Shown in pieces: positions 15,343-24,907 of a stretch of 64,000 bases of DNA (position 1 is its first letter; every line of letters begins with the position of its first letter). Both the position numbers and the translations under genes were made by a program. The stretch covers positions 1 to 64,000 of the forward strand of contig NZ_RJVR01000293.1 of the NCBI RefSeq assembly GCF_003999195.1. The letters run 5' to 3'. The DNA comes from Streptomyces soli. Lineage in GTDB: Bacteria; Actinomycetota; Actinomycetes; Streptomycetales; Streptomycetaceae. Under the pieces are notes generated by a model. The model was not told where the DNA came from. It made no database searches and saw nothing but the letters and a program-made list of their open reading frames with translations.

Positions 15343-17487
15343 GTGACCGCCGAAACATCCGTGCCGTCCACCGCGCTGCTGACCGGTGCAGATCGCGACG
15401 GCTCCAACTACACCGCGCGGCACCTGCTCGTACTCGAAGGCCTCGAAGCGGTCCGCAAGCGCCCTGGCATGTACATCGGCTCGACCGACAGTCGAGGCCT
15501 CATGCACTGCGTCTGGGAGATCATCGACAACTCTGTCGACGAGGCCCTGGGCGGCCACTGCGACCGCATCGAGGTAGTGCTCCACGAGGACGGCTCTGTC
15601 GAGGTCCGCGACAACGGCCGGGGCATCCCGGTGGACGTCGAGCCCAAGACCGGCCTGTCCGGCGTCGAGGTCGTCATGACCAAGCTGCACGCTGGCGGCA
15701 AGTTCGGCGGCGGCTCCTACGCTGCCTCCGGCGGTCTGCACGGCGTCGGCGCCTCCGTGGTCAACGCGCTGTCCGCGCGGCTCGACGTCGAGGTGGACCG
15801 CGGCGGCCACACCCACGCCATCAGCTTCCGCCGAGGCGTCCCCGGGATCTTCACCGAGCCCGGCCCCGACGCGCCCTTCGACCCCGCCAGCGGCCTCAGC
15901 AAGACCAAAAAGGTCCCCAGGATCCGTACCGGCACCCGCGTCCGCTACTGGGCCGACCGCCAGATCTTCCTCAAGGACGCCAAGCTCTCCCTGGAGCACC
16001 TGCACCAGCGCGCCCGCCAGACCGCCTTCCTGGTGCCCGGCCTGACCATCGTCGTACGCGACGAGCGGGGACCGGCGGGGGAGGGAGCGGTCGAGGGCGG
16101 CCCGGGCGCCGCGGTCGAGGAGGTCTTCCACTTCGACGGCGGCATCAGCGAGTTCTGCGACTACCTCGCCCAGGACAAGCCCATCTGCGACGTCCTGCGG
16201 CTCACCGGCAGCGGCACCTTCAAGGAGACCGTCCCCGTCCTCGACGACCGCGGCCACATGACCGCCACCGAGGTCACCCGCGAACTCGGCGTCGATATCG
16301 CCCTGCGCTGGGGCACCGGATACGACACCACGTTGCGCTCCTTCGTCAACATCATCGCCACCCCCAAGGGCGGTACCCACATCAGGGGTTTCGAGAGCGC
16401 CATCGCCAAGACGGTCAACGAGGTGCTGCGCACCAGCAAGCTGCTGCGCGTCGCCGAGGACGACATCGTCAAGGACGACGCCCTGGAGGGCATGACCGCT
16501 GTCGTCACGGTGCGGCTAGCCGAGCCGCAGTTCGAGGGCCAGACCAAGGAGGTGCTCGGCACCTCGGCGGCCAACCGGATCGTCGCGAACGTGGTCTCCA
16601 GGGAGCTCAAGGCCTTCCTGACCTCCACCAAGCGCGACGACAAGCAGCAGGCCCGGGCGGTCCTGGAGAAGGCGGTCGCCGCCGCCCGCACGCGTATCGC
16701 CGCCCGCCAGCACAAGGAGGCGCAGCGCCGTAAGACCGCGTTGGAGTCCTCGTCGCTGCCGGCCAAGCTCGCCGACTGCCGCAGCGACAACGTGGAACGC
16801 AGCGAACTCTTCATCGTCGAGGGCGACTCGGCGCTCGGCACGGCCAAGCTGGCGCGCAATTCGGAGTTCCAGGCGCTGCTGCCGATCCGCGGCAAGATTC
16901 TGAACGTCCAGAAGTCGTCCGTCTCGGACATGTTGAAGAATGCCGAATGCGGCGCGATCATCCAGGTGATAGGAGCTGGTTCCGGCCGGACCTTCGATAT
17001 CGACCAAGCGCGATATGGGAAGGTCATTTTCCTCGCCGACGCCGATGTCGATGGTGCACACATCCGTACTCTTCTGCTCACTCTGTTCCAGCGGTACATG
17101 CGGCCGATGGTCGAGCAGGGACGGATCTTCTCGGCGGTGCCGCCACTGCACCGCATCGAGCTGTCCAACCCCCGGAAGGGCCAGGACAAGTACATCTACA
17201 CGTACTCCGACAACGAACTCCGGCAGACCCTGATGGACCTCCAGCGCCGGAATGTCCGCTACAAGGACAGCATCCAGCGCTACAAGGGCCTCGGCGAGAT
17301 GGACGCCGACCAGCTCGCGGAGACCACGATGGACCCCCGCCACCGCACCCTGCGCCGGATCAACATCAGCGATCTGGAGGCTGCGGAGCAGGCCTTCGAC
17401 CTGCTGATGGGAAATGACGTCGCGCCGCGCAAGGAATTCATCACCAATTCGGCGGCGACGCTGGACCGTTCGCGTATCGACGTGTGA
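15343..17487 (+). CDS. parE: ParE, DNA topoisomerase IV subunit B (GyrB paralogue)
   Basis: The ATPase subunit of topoisomerase IV, which with ParC unlinks daughter chromosomes. 714 residues from GTG 15343 with GAGGAG eight bases upstream. The GHKL ATP site has IIDNSVDEAL and DNGRGIPV; the lid is HGVGASVVNAL. The TOPRIM domain has IVEGDSALG and LADADVDGAHI, with the acidic metal ligands intact. The C-terminal tail is IKGLGEMD-like (YKGLGEMDADQL). A longer in-frame extension to 15139 is rejected because it crosses the promoter region. The partner parC is 18 kb away on the other strand, as in S. coelicolor. Confidence 0.95.
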   Translation: MTAETSVPSTALLTGADRDGSNYTARHLLVLEGLEAVRKRPGMYIGSTDSRGLMHCVWEIIDNSVDEALGGHCDRIEVVLHEDGSVEVRDNGRGIPVDVEPKTGLSGVEVVMTKLHAGGKFGGGSYAASGGLHGVGASVVNALSARLDVEVDRGGHTHAISFRRGVPGIFTEPGPDAPFDPASGLSKTKKVPRIRTGTRVRYWADRQIFLKDAKLSLEHLHQRARQTAFLVPGLTIVVRDERGPAGEGAVEGGPGAAVEEVFHFDGGISEFCDYLAQDKPICDVLRLTGSGTFKETVPVLDDRGHMTATEVTRELGVDIALRWGTGYDTTLRSFVNIIATPKGGTHIRGFESAIAKTVNEVLRTSKLLRVAEDDIVKDDALEGMTAVVTVRLAEPQFEGQTKEVLGTSAANRIVANVVSRELKAFLTSTKRDDKQQARAVLEKAVAAARTRIAARQHKEAQRRKTALESSSLPAKLADCRSDNVERSELFIVEGDSALGTAKLARNSEFQALLPIRGKILNVQKSSVSDMLKNAECGAIIQVIGAGSGRTFDIDQARYGKVIFLADADVDGAHIRTLLLTLFQRYMRPMVEQGRIFSAVPPLHRIELSNPRKGQDKYIYTYSDNELRQTLMDLQRRNVRYKDSIQRYKGLGEMDADQLAETTMDPRHRTLRRINISDLEAAEQAFDLLMGNDVAPRKEFITNSAATLDRSRIDV

Positions 17488-17502
17488 CAGATCCCGCTCG
17501 GA

Positions 17503-17534
17503 ACCGCTTCTCCACCCGTGGGTGGAGAAGCGGT
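17503..17534 (+). terminator. Terminator after parE
   Basis: A perfect 15-base-pair stem (17503-17517 with 17520-17534) begins 15 bases after the parE stop. The loop is two bases in the ideal fold, so the real loop is probably four to six bases. Confidence 0.8.
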
Positions 17535-17642
17535 CTCCACCCTGGCTCCACCCCCGGTTTGATCCTCTGAGCTGGGCTTCCGCGTAGCGTCGAAGAAGGT
17601 CGAAGACGGCTGGTCTTCCCGCTCTCCGGAGGTGTCGCCGCG

Positions 17643-18128
17643 ATGTCCGAACCGGTCACCGCTGTCGTTGTTCTCGCCGTTGTCGGCTATGTGCTCGTGC
17701 AGCAGTTCTCCGCGCGGCAGGTGACCGGGGGCGGCCGCTGGTGGGCCGCTCCCGTGGTCCTTGCCTTCTTCGCGGCGCGCAGGCCCGACCTGATCGACGC
17801 GGATCACCGGGCACGGGCGGTGGCGATGCTCGTCGTCGAGATCGCTACCGGCGCGGCGATAGGCGTGGCGTGGGCCTGGACGACCCGGGTCTGGCGGGAC
17901 GCGTCGGGCGTGGTGTGGGCCAAGGGCACGAAGACGACCGCGTTGGTGTGGATCGGCGGGATAGCCCTGCGCGTGGGCCTGATAGGTATCGGCGCGCTGA
18001 TAGGTGTCCGGAGTGGGAGCGGCTCGTTCATGATGGCCATGGCGGCTTCGCTGCTGGTCCGGACCGGGGTTCTGCTGTGGCGGGCGCAGGCGACGGCCCC
18101 GGCACACCGTGTCAGCGTCGCCGACTGA
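17643..18128 (+). CDS. CcdC-like integral membrane protein (DUF1453 type)
   Basis: A protein of 161 residues with about four or five transmembrane helices: 5-19, 33-45, 60-80, 99-120 and 128-145. It carries the family feature of an N-terminal hydrophobic helix followed by QQFSARQV and RWWAAPVVL. The function of this family is not established. GGAGG lies ten bases before the ATG. The histidine kinase gene follows after 28 bases on the same strand, and both are retained together in Streptomyces. The protein may be an accessory membrane partner of that kinase. This role is inferred from position only. Confidence 0.7.
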   Translation: MSEPVTAVVVLAVVGYVLVQQFSARQVTGGGRWWAAPVVLAFFAARRPDLIDADHRARAVAMLVVEIATGAAIGVAWAWTTRVWRDASGVVWAKGTKTTALVWIGGIALRVGLIGIGALIGVRSGSGSFMMAMAASLLVRTGVLLWRAQATAPAHRVSVAD

Positions 18129-18156
18129 TCCCTTGGGCGTCGCGGAGGTTCTGCCA

Positions 18157-19329
18157 ATGCCGTTGGACACGTGGCTGGTCTGGCCGTCGCGGGAGGCGCT
18201 GTCGCGGGAGGCGCGGACGGGTGCCCGGCGGGCTCTCGCCTGGCTGACACGGATACTGACCCTGGGCGGTCTGTTGTGGGCCGCGATCGCGGACGCCGAG
18301 GTTCGTGGCTGGACCTCCGTCGGACTCGTGGCCGGGGGGCTGTGCGGCTACGGCGCGGCGGGGGCCGTGCTGTGGGGGTATTTCCGGACGACGCTGGAGC
18401 ACCGGCTGTGGCCGTCCGTCGGTCTCCTGGCGGCGCTGGTCGGCGGGGGCTTCGTGGCCCATACCGCGGGCAGCGGCTTCGGCGCGGCAGCGCTGTGGTT
18501 CGGCAGCGTCATCGTCGCCATGGGACGCCTCCCGCTCTTCGCCGCGCTGCCGATGGCTGTGGTGGCGCTCACGGCCTACGGTGCGCTGCAGGGCAGCGAC
18601 AACGCGCTGACCGGCGTCATGACCTCGGCCGGGATCGTCCTCGTGGGTTATGTGAGCCGGCTGGACTCGGAGGCCAGGGGCAACACCCAGCGACTCCTGG
18701 TCCAGGAACGGGCTGCCCGGAAAGCGGAGGCGGAGAGCGCGGCGCTGGCCGAGCGGGCGCGGATCGCGCGGGAGATCCATGACGTACTGGCGCACAGCCT
18801 GTCGGCGCAGGCGGTGCATCTGGAGGCGGCCCGGATGCTGATCGAGCGGGGCGCCGAGCGCGAGGAGGTGCTGCGCAGGGTGGTCGACGCGCGCCGGATG
18901 GCACGCGAGGGGCTGGCCGAGACCCGGCAGGCTCTGTCGGCGCTGCGCGGTGAGATGGCTCCCGTCGAGGAGTTCCTGCGGGAGCTGGTCTCCATCGAGG
19001 GCGCAGGGTTGGAGCTGGCGGGGGAGAGCCGGGCGCTGCCGGCTGAGGCCGGGCTCGCGGTGCGGCGGGTGGCGCAGGAGGCGATGACGAACGTACGCAA
19101 GCACGCGCCGGGCGCGCAGGTCGACCTGCGGCTGGAGTACCGGCCGCGGGAAGTGGAGCTGGTGGTGCGGGACTCGGGCGGGAGGCGGCCTGTGGATAAC
19201 TCTCTGGAGGTGTCGGGCGCCGGTTACGGTCTTCGGGGGATGCGGGAGCGCGCCGAGCTGCTGGGCGGCGCGCTGGACGCCGGACCGGCTGAGGAGGGTT
19301 TCGTGGTGCGCCTGAGGGTGCCCGTATGA
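18157..19329 (+). CDS. Membrane sensor histidine kinase (HisKA_3/NarL-system type)
   Basis: 390 residues from ATG 18157, which has GGAGG eight bases upstream; a longer GTG start inside the previous gene is less likely. Five or six transmembrane segments lie between about 32 and 165 with very short loops, so the stimulus is probably sensed in the membrane. The dimerisation box is REIHDVLAHSLSAQ with phospho-acceptor His208. The ATPase domain has EAMTNVRKHAPGA (N box) and GYGLRGMRERAELLGG (G box). The stop overlaps the start of the LuxR-type regulator gene by four bases (ATGA), so the pair is translationally coupled. The signal is unknown. Confidence 0.9.
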   Translation: MPLDTWLVWPSREALSREARTGARRALAWLTRILTLGGLLWAAIADAEVRGWTSVGLVAGGLCGYGAAGAVLWGYFRTTLEHRLWPSVGLLAALVGGGFVAHTAGSGFGAAALWFGSVIVAMGRLPLFAALPMAVVALTAYGALQGSDNALTGVMTSAGIVLVGYVSRLDSEARGNTQRLLVQERAARKAEAESAALAERARIAREIHDVLAHSLSAQAVHLEAARMLIERGAEREEVLRRVVDARRMAREGLAETRQALSALRGEMAPVEEFLRELVSIEGAGLELAGESRALPAEAGLAVRRVAQEAMTNVRKHAPGAQVDLRLEYRPREVELVVRDSGGRRPVDNSLEVSGAGYGLRGMRERAELLGGALDAGPAEEGFVVRLRVPV

Positions 19330-20000
19330 CGCGGGTGTTGGTCGCGGACGACCAGACGGTGGTGCGTGAAGGGATCGTGATGCTGCTGGGGCTGCTGCCG
19401 GGCATCGAGGTGGTGGGCGCGGCGGCGGACGGGGAGGAGGCGGTGCGGCTGGTCGGCGAGCTCGGGCCCGAGGTTGTGCTGATGGATCTGCGGATGCCGC
19501 GCTGTGACGGCGTGGAGGCCACCCGCCGGATCCGGGCGGAGTATCCGGGCACACAGGTGGTCGTCCTGACCACGTATGCCGATGACAACTCGCTGTTCCC
19601 GGCGCTGCGGGCGGGGGCGCGCGGATATCTGACCAAGGACGCCGGGGGCGACGAGATCGTGCGGGCGATCAAGGCCGTCGTGGCGGGCGAGGCCGGACTC
19701 GCGCCGCAGGTGCAACGGCGGCTGCTGGAGCGGCTGTCGGCGCAGGGGGTGGAGGCGGCTGAGGGTCCGGACGTTCCTGAGGTGCTGGAGCTGCCCGACG
19801 GGCTGACGGTTCGTGAGGCCGAGGTGCTGGCGCTGGTCGCACAGGGACTGTCGAACTCCGAGATCGCCTCGCGGCTGTATGTGAGCGTCACGACGGTCAA
19901 GACCCACATCAACAATCTCTTCGCCAAGACGGGGGCACGCGACCGGGCGCAGGCCGTGAAATATGCCTATCAGCACGGCATCACCGACGGCGTCACCTAA
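19326..20000 (+). CDS. NarL/LuxR-family response regulator
   Basis: 224 residues. The receiver domain (1-120) has the acidic pocket DD at 8-9, phospho-acceptor Asp54 in VLMDLRMP, a conserved Thr near 82 and Lys104 in LTKDAGG. The LuxR helix-turn-helix is at about 160-215 (LTVREAEVLALVAQGLSNSE, then VSVTTVKTHINNLFAKTGAR). It is the partner of the preceding kinase through a four-base overlap. The likely targets are the DUF485/symporter genes 80 bases downstream, by position. Confidence 0.92.
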   Translation: MTRVLVADDQTVVREGIVMLLGLLPGIEVVGAAADGEEAVRLVGELGPEVVLMDLRMPRCDGVEATRRIRAEYPGTQVVVLTTYADDNSLFPALRAGARGYLTKDAGGDEIVRAIKAVVAGEAGLAPQVQRRLLERLSAQGVEAAEGPDVPEVLELPDGLTVREAEVLALVAQGLSNSEIASRLYVSVTTVKTHINNLFAKTGARDRAQAVKYAYQHGITDGVT

Positions 20001-20082
20001 TGGGGTGAACCTTTCGGCTTGATGTCTCCGGATCTTCCCGATCTGTCCATGCTGGGGCGCACGGTCAGAGCGAGGAGAGTCT

Positions 20083-20532
20083 GTGAACGAGCACGACGGG
20101 ACCGGGCCGGGAGCGCTCCGGATGGACGATCCGTGGTACGCCGTCCCGGTCGCCGGGGAGTGGCAGCAGGAGGCCGACGTCCAGGCTCCTGTGAGCCACG
20201 AGGAGCCCGGCCGTGAGGACCGTACGGCGGTGTATCTGGAGGTCCAGCACAGCGCCGCCTTCCAGGAGGCGCGAGGCCGGTACCGGCGGTTTGTGTTTCC
20301 CGCGGCGGCCGCCTTTCTCGCCTGGTATCTGCTCTATGTCGTGCTGGCGACGACGGCGCCCGGGCTGATGGCTCGTCCGGTGGCCGGGGAGCTGAACGTC
20401 GCGATGGTGGCGGGACTGGCGCAGTTCGCCTCAACGTTTTTGCTGACCTGGGCGTACGCGCGGCACGCGCGGCTGCGCCGGGACCGTGCCGCGCTGGATC
20501 TGCGCTGGGACACGCAGGAGCGTATGCGGTGA
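20083..20532 (+). CDS. DUF485 membrane protein (YjcH-like)
   Basis: 149 residues from GTG 20083 with GAGGAG upstream. A hydrophilic N-terminal 60 residues is followed by EVQHSAAFQEARGRYRRFVF, the DUF485 signature, and two transmembrane helices (about 88-108 and 125-143). DUF485 proteins are encoded with sodium:solute symporters such as the acetate permease ActP and probably assist them. The stop overlaps the symporter start by four bases (GTGA), which supports joint function. Confidence 0.88.
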   Translation: MNEHDGTGPGALRMDDPWYAVPVAGEWQQEADVQAPVSHEEPGREDRTAVYLEVQHSAAFQEARGRYRRFVFPAAAAFLAWYLLYVVLATTAPGLMARPVAGELNVAMVAGLAQFASTFLLTWAYARHARLRRDRAALDLRWDTQERMR

Positions 20533-22142
20533 CGGGCAATCATCAGGGGCTGGCACTCGTCCTCTTCACCGTCTTCGTCTCCGTCACCCTCGCGATCACG
20601 GCGTGGGCTGGGCGGCGGCGCAGCTCGTCGGTGGAGTTCTTCGCGGGCGGCAGGCTCTTCTCGCCCTTGGAGAACGGTTTCGCCATCACCGGCGACTACA
20701 TCTCCGCCGGTTCGCTGCTGGGGGTCTCCGGTCTGGTGGCCCTGGTGGGATACGACGGGGTGCTGTACTGCGTGGGGTTCCTCGTGGGGTTCCTCGTGGT
20801 GCTCATGCTGATCGCCGAACTGGTCCGTAACTGCGGGCGGTTCACCATTGCCGACGTAGTTGCCGTCCGGATGCGTCAGCGGCCTGCGCGGATCGCGCTC
20901 GGCACGTCGTCGGTCATCGTGTCGGTGATCTACCTGGTCGCGCAGATGGTGGGGGCCGGGAGCCTGGTGGCCCTGCTGCTCGGCGGGCAGGGAGCGGCCG
21001 TCCGCACCTGGACGGTGATCGGCGTCGGAGGACTGATGGTCTTCTACGTCTCCTTCGGCGGGATGCGGGCCACGACCTGGATCCAGATCGTCAAGGCCGT
21101 TCTGCTGATGGCCGGGTCGGTCGCGCTCACTGTGCTCGTCCTGGTGCGGTTCCACGGTGACCTCGGCGGCCTGTTGCGCTCGGCGGCGGCCGGCAGCGGC
21201 CACGGCAAGGACTTCCTCGCGCCCGGCCTGAAATACGGCGGGACCTGGACCGCCCGCCTGGACTTCATGAGCCTGGGCCTCGCGCTGGTGCTGGGCACGG
21301 CCGGGCTGCCGCACATCCTGTCCCGCTTCTACACGGTGCCGACCGCGCGTTCGGCCCGCCGGTCGGTGGTGTGGGCGATCGGGCTGATCGGCTCCTTCTA
21401 CCTGATGACGATCGTGCTCGGCTTCGCGGCCGCCGCGGTGGTCGGCTCCGACTCCGTGCGCAGCTCCAATCAGGCCGGGAACACCGCGGTGCCGCTGCTC
21501 GCCCTGGACCTGGGAGGCGGGGCGGGGACAACCGGAGGAACGGTTCTGTTCGCCGTGGTCGGAGCGGTGGCCTTCGCCACCATCCTCGCCGTCGTCGCGG
21601 GGATCACCCTGGCGTCCTCGGCCTCGGTGGCCCACGACCTGTATGCGACGGTGCGCCGCCGCAGCGGCAGCCGGCGCCGCTCCAAGGAGTCCAAGGAGCA
21701 GGAGGAGGTGAAGGTGGCCCGGGTCGCGGCCTTCGGCATCGGCGCAGTGGCGATCGTGCTGAGCCTGTACGCGCAGGGTCAGAACGTCGCCTTCCTAGTG
21801 GGCCTGGCCTTCGCCGTGGCGGCGTCCGCCAACCTCCCGGCACTGCTCTACACGCTTTTCTGGCGGCGGTTCACCACCCGGGGCACGCTCTGGGCGGTCT
21901 ACGGCGGCCTGGGCCCCGCGGTGCTGCTCGTGATCCTGTCGCCGGTGGTTTCCGGCAGCCCTGACGCGCTCTTCCCCGGGGTCGACTTCCATCTCTTCCC
22001 GCTGCAGAACCCCGGCCTGGTCTCCATCCCGCTCGGCTTCCTGGCGGGCTGGCTCGGCACGGTCCTGTCGCCCGAGCCCGCCGACGAGGGCAAGCACGCC
22101 GAGGCGGAGGTCCGTTCGCTGACGGGTGCCGGGGCCGTCTGA
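20529..22142 (+). CDS. Sodium:solute symporter (SSS family, ActP-like)
   Basis: 537 residues with about 13 predicted transmembrane helices. The N-terminal motifs match SSS transporters: SSSVEFFAGGRLFSPLENG and AITGDYISAGSLLGVSG, the unwound-helix sodium site region. Coupling with DUF485 suggests a short-chain monocarboxylate such as acetate as substrate; I infer this from ActP and it is not shown. A charged cytoplasmic loop RRRSGSRRRSKESKEQEE lies near 375-395. The gene is flanked by two different two-component systems, either of which could control it. Confidence 0.88.
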   Translation: MTGNHQGLALVLFTVFVSVTLAITAWAGRRRSSSVEFFAGGRLFSPLENGFAITGDYISAGSLLGVSGLVALVGYDGVLYCVGFLVGFLVVLMLIAELVRNCGRFTIADVVAVRMRQRPARIALGTSSVIVSVIYLVAQMVGAGSLVALLLGGQGAAVRTWTVIGVGGLMVFYVSFGGMRATTWIQIVKAVLLMAGSVALTVLVLVRFHGDLGGLLRSAAAGSGHGKDFLAPGLKYGGTWTARLDFMSLGLALVLGTAGLPHILSRFYTVPTARSARRSVVWAIGLIGSFYLMTIVLGFAAAAVVGSDSVRSSNQAGNTAVPLLALDLGGGAGTTGGTVLFAVVGAVAFATILAVVAGITLASSASVAHDLYATVRRRSGSRRRSKESKEQEEVKVARVAAFGIGAVAIVLSLYAQGQNVAFLVGLAFAVAASANLPALLYTLFWRRFTTRGTLWAVYGGLGPAVLLVILSPVVSGSPDALFPGVDFHLFPLQNPGLVSIPLGFLAGWLGTVLSPEPADEGKHAEAEVRSLTGAGAV

Positions 22143-22467
22143 CGTATCCCTGACGGCGCCCGTTCCACGTGGCGGAATGCCCGCCTTGCCGCCGCCGCGC
22201 CCCCGCTCCGATGCTGTGCCGACAGCGCAGAGGGCGGGAGCCGTTGGTCATGCAACTGCCGTCATTACCAGCGTCATTGCGCCGTCGGGACGGTAAGCCG
22301 TCGCCGGTACGGCACCAGATCGACACCGACCCGCCGAGCCTGGCCGCAACTTCCCCGTCACTCTCGGCCTGACCGGCCCCCTCGCCTCGCTCGCCGGGCA
22401 TCTGCGGCGGCCTGCGGCTCGACCGCATCTCGCCGGTCGTCTGCGCAGCCGCGCGGGCGCTGTCGTA
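22143..22467. other. Intergenic region between symporter and CitB-like regulator (325 bases)
   Basis: The two flanking genes converge here. No gene is supported: open frames are short, lack ribosome sites and have atypical codon use. I see only weak GC-rich inverted repeats after the symporter stop, no clear terminator and no RNA gene. Confidence 0.5.
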
Positions 22468-23166
22468 TCAGCTGGCGCGCGCCCAGGCGTAGCGGTGTTC
22501 GGGGCGGCCGGTGTCGCCGTACTTGAGGGTGAGGCTGATGCGGCCCGCGCTCTCCAAGTACTTGAGGTAGCGCTGGGCGGTGGAGCGGCTGAGCCCGGCC
22601 CGTTCGGCGACCTCGTGGGCCGACAGCGGGTGGTCGGCCTCGTTGAGGACGCGGCGGATGAGGTCGGCGGTCGGCGCGGAGTGGCCCTTGGGCAGCCCGG
22701 CGGCGGGTGAGGTCTCCGGGGTGCGCAGCGCGCCGAAGATGCGGTCGACCTGCTCCTGGCCCGCCTCGCCCCGGCCGCCGCCGACGCCGTCGAGGGTGCG
22801 GCGCAGCGCGGCGTAGCCGTCGAGCTTGGCCCGCAGGCCGCCGAAGCTGAACGGCTTGACCAGATACTGCAGGGCGCCGTAGCGCATCGCGGTCTGCACG
22901 GTCGCGACATCACGGGCCGCCGTCACCATGATCACGTCGGCCGTGTGGCCGAGCTGCCGCATCCGCCGCACCAGGGTCAGCCCGGTCTCGTCCGGCAGGT
23001 AGTGGTCGAGCAGGACCAGGTCGACATGGACCCGCTCCAGGGTGGCCAGCGCCTGCGCGGCGGTGTGGGCGCGGGCGGTGACCCGGAAGCCGGGAACCTT
23101 GGCCACGTACGCGGCATTGATTTCGGCGACGCGGAAGTCGTCGTCCACGACCAGGACGTCGATCAT
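22468..23166 (-). CDS. CitB/DcuR-family response regulator
   Basis: 232 residues. The receiver domain has the DDD pocket at 8-10, phospho-acceptor Asp54 in VLLDHYLP and Lys near 104 in LVKPFSFGGL. The PF-S-F after the Lys is characteristic of CitB/DcuR proteins. The C-terminal winged helix at about 165-225 has LSAHEVAERAGLSRSTAQRY and the wing TGRPEHRYAW. Its start overlaps the kinase stop by four bases. Predicted to control transport or use of a small carboxylate-like ligand; the divergent importer operon is the obvious target. Confidence 0.92.
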   Translation of the reverse strand: MIDVLVVDDDFRVAEINAAYVAKVPGFRVTARAHTAAQALATLERVHVDLVLLDHYLPDETGLTLVRRMRQLGHTADVIMVTAARDVATVQTAMRYGALQYLVKPFSFGGLRAKLDGYAALRRTLDGVGGGRGEAGQEQVDRIFGALRTPETSPAAGLPKGHSAPTADLIRRVLNEADHPLSAHEVAERAGLSRSTAQRYLKYLESAGRISLTLKYGDTGRPEHRYAWARAS

Positions 23167-24776
23167 CGTGACTCTCCCCCTGGGATTGCGGTCATTGCGG
23201 TCAGTTCACGGACGGCCAGTGCCTCCGGCAGGACGACGGTGAACACCGCGCCGCCGCCCGCCCTGGCGGTGACCCGGGCCATGCCGCCGTACCGCTCGGC
23301 GAGCCGGCGCACCAGGGCGAGCCCGAGGCCCCGGCCGCGGTGCGCGGGGGACTGCTTGGTGGTCCAGCCCTCGGCGAAGATCCGCTCGCGCATCTCGGGC
23401 GACACCCCGGGGCCGTTGTCGCTGACCCGCAGCACTGCGGTGGTGCCCTCGGCGAGCAGTTCGACCTCGACGAAGGAGGCGACGTCCAGCGCGTTGTCGA
23501 TGAGATTGCCCAGGACGGTCACCAGGTCGCGCGGGTCCACCACCTGGTCGGGCAGCAGCGTCCCGGGGGAGATCCGCAGGGACACGCCGCGCTCCGCCGC
23601 GATGGCCGACTTGCCGACCAGCAGCGCCGACAGCAGCGGGTCATGGACCCGTTCGGCGACCTGCTCGGCCGAGGCCCGGTGGCCGTCGGCGACCTCGGCG
23701 ACGAAGTCCACGGCCTCGTCGTGCAGGCCGAGTTCGAGCAGCCCGAGCAGGGTGTGCAGGCGGTTGGCGTGCTCGTGGTCCTGGGCGCGCAGCGCGTCGA
23801 GCAGGCCGTGCGTGGAGTCCAGTTCCCGGCCGAGCAGTTCGAGCTCGGTCCGGTCGCGCAGGGTGGCCACCGCCCCGCCGTCGCCGGTCGGCATGCGGTT
23901 GGCGACCAGTACGCGGCCGCCGCTGACGGTCAGCAGGTCGGCGCCGTCGACCCGGCCGGCCAGCACGTCGGTCGTACGGCCCGGGGGCAGCACGTCGTCC
24001 AGGGCGCGGCCGGTGGCCTCCGGGCCCAGGCCCAGCAGCCGCTGCGCCTCGTCGTTGAGCAGCCGGATGCAGCCGTAGCGGTCGAGGGCGACGACTCCTT
24101 CGCGGATGCCGTGCAGCATGGCCTCGCGCTCATCGAGCAGTGCCGAGATGTCGGCGAAGGCCAGCCCGTGGGTCCGCCGTTGCAGCCGCCGGGAGACCCC
24201 GAAGGCGGCGAGCACACCGACGGCCAGCGCGGCGCCCGCGTAGAGCAGCAGGCTGGGCAGGGTGGCCATGAGGCTCTCGTGGACGCTGTCGTACGCGATG
24301 CCCACCGAGACGGCGCCGACGATGCTGCCCTCGTCGTCACGGAGCGGGACCTTGGCGCGGGCCGAGCGGCCCAGGGTGCCGCGGTCGATCTGCATGATGT
24401 CCTGGCCGGCCAGGGCCACGCTGGGGTCGGTGGAGACGTGCCTGCCGATCTGGGTCGTCTCGGTGTGCGACCAGCGGACCCCGTTGGTGTCCATGACGAC
24501 GATGTAGAGCGCGCCGGTGGCCCGCCGGATCCGCTCGGCCTTGACCTGGACCGCGCCGGCCGGGGTCGGCTCGGTGCTGGTCAGGTCGTACGCGAGGCTG
24601 GGTTCGGCGGCGGTGGTCTGGGCGATGGACAGTGCCTGGCGCATCGCCTGGTCGTCGAGCTGGGCGCTGAGCGTGGCGAGGAAGAGCCCGGTGGCCAGCA
24701 TGATCACCCCGGTGGTGATGGCCAGCTGCACCAGCAGGACCTGGGCGAAAACACGGCGGGGCCATCGGATCCGCAT
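23163..24776 (-). CDS. CitA/DcuS-like sensor histidine kinase
   Basis: 537 residues from ATG 24776 with AGGAG seven bases upstream; the longer open frame is rejected. TM1 is at 12-36, the extracytoplasmic sensor domain at about 40-172 and TM2 at 173-193. A cytoplasmic PAS domain spans about 215-305, followed by the DcuS-type helix AQDHEHANRLHTLLGLLELG with phospho-acceptor His334. The ATPase domain has NLIDNALDVA and the G box RGRGLGLALVRRL. The sensor contains VRWSHTETTQIG, similar to the Arg/His ligand motif of CitA and DcuS, so the signal is probably a carboxylate. Divergent from the NMT1-type importer. Confidence 0.92.
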   Translation of the reverse strand: MRIRWPRRVFAQVLLVQLAITTGVIMLATGLFLATLSAQLDDQAMRQALSIAQTTAAEPSLAYDLTSTEPTPAGAVQVKAERIRRATGALYIVVMDTNGVRWSHTETTQIGRHVSTDPSVALAGQDIMQIDRGTLGRSARAKVPLRDDEGSIVGAVSVGIAYDSVHESLMATLPSLLLYAGAALAVGVLAAFGVSRRLQRRTHGLAFADISALLDEREAMLHGIREGVVALDRYGCIRLLNDEAQRLLGLGPEATGRALDDVLPPGRTTDVLAGRVDGADLLTVSGGRVLVANRMPTGDGGAVATLRDRTELELLGRELDSTHGLLDALRAQDHEHANRLHTLLGLLELGLHDEAVDFVAEVADGHRASAEQVAERVHDPLLSALLVGKSAIAAERGVSLRISPGTLLPDQVVDPRDLVTVLGNLIDNALDVASFVEVELLAEGTTAVLRVSDNGPGVSPEMRERIFAEGWTTKQSPAHRGRGLGLALVRRLAERYGGMARVTARAGGGAVFTVVLPEALAVRELTAMTAIPGGESR

Positions 24777-24907
24777 GCCTTCGCTCCTGCCTTCCGCCGT
24801 TCCTCCGCGTCGCGGAAGGGGCTGCTCCGTTTTGCCTCGCTGTGAACGCAACGTAAACGCCCGTGGGGGTATTGCCCAGCCCTCGTATCGCTTTCGTTGT
24901 CGTGGCG

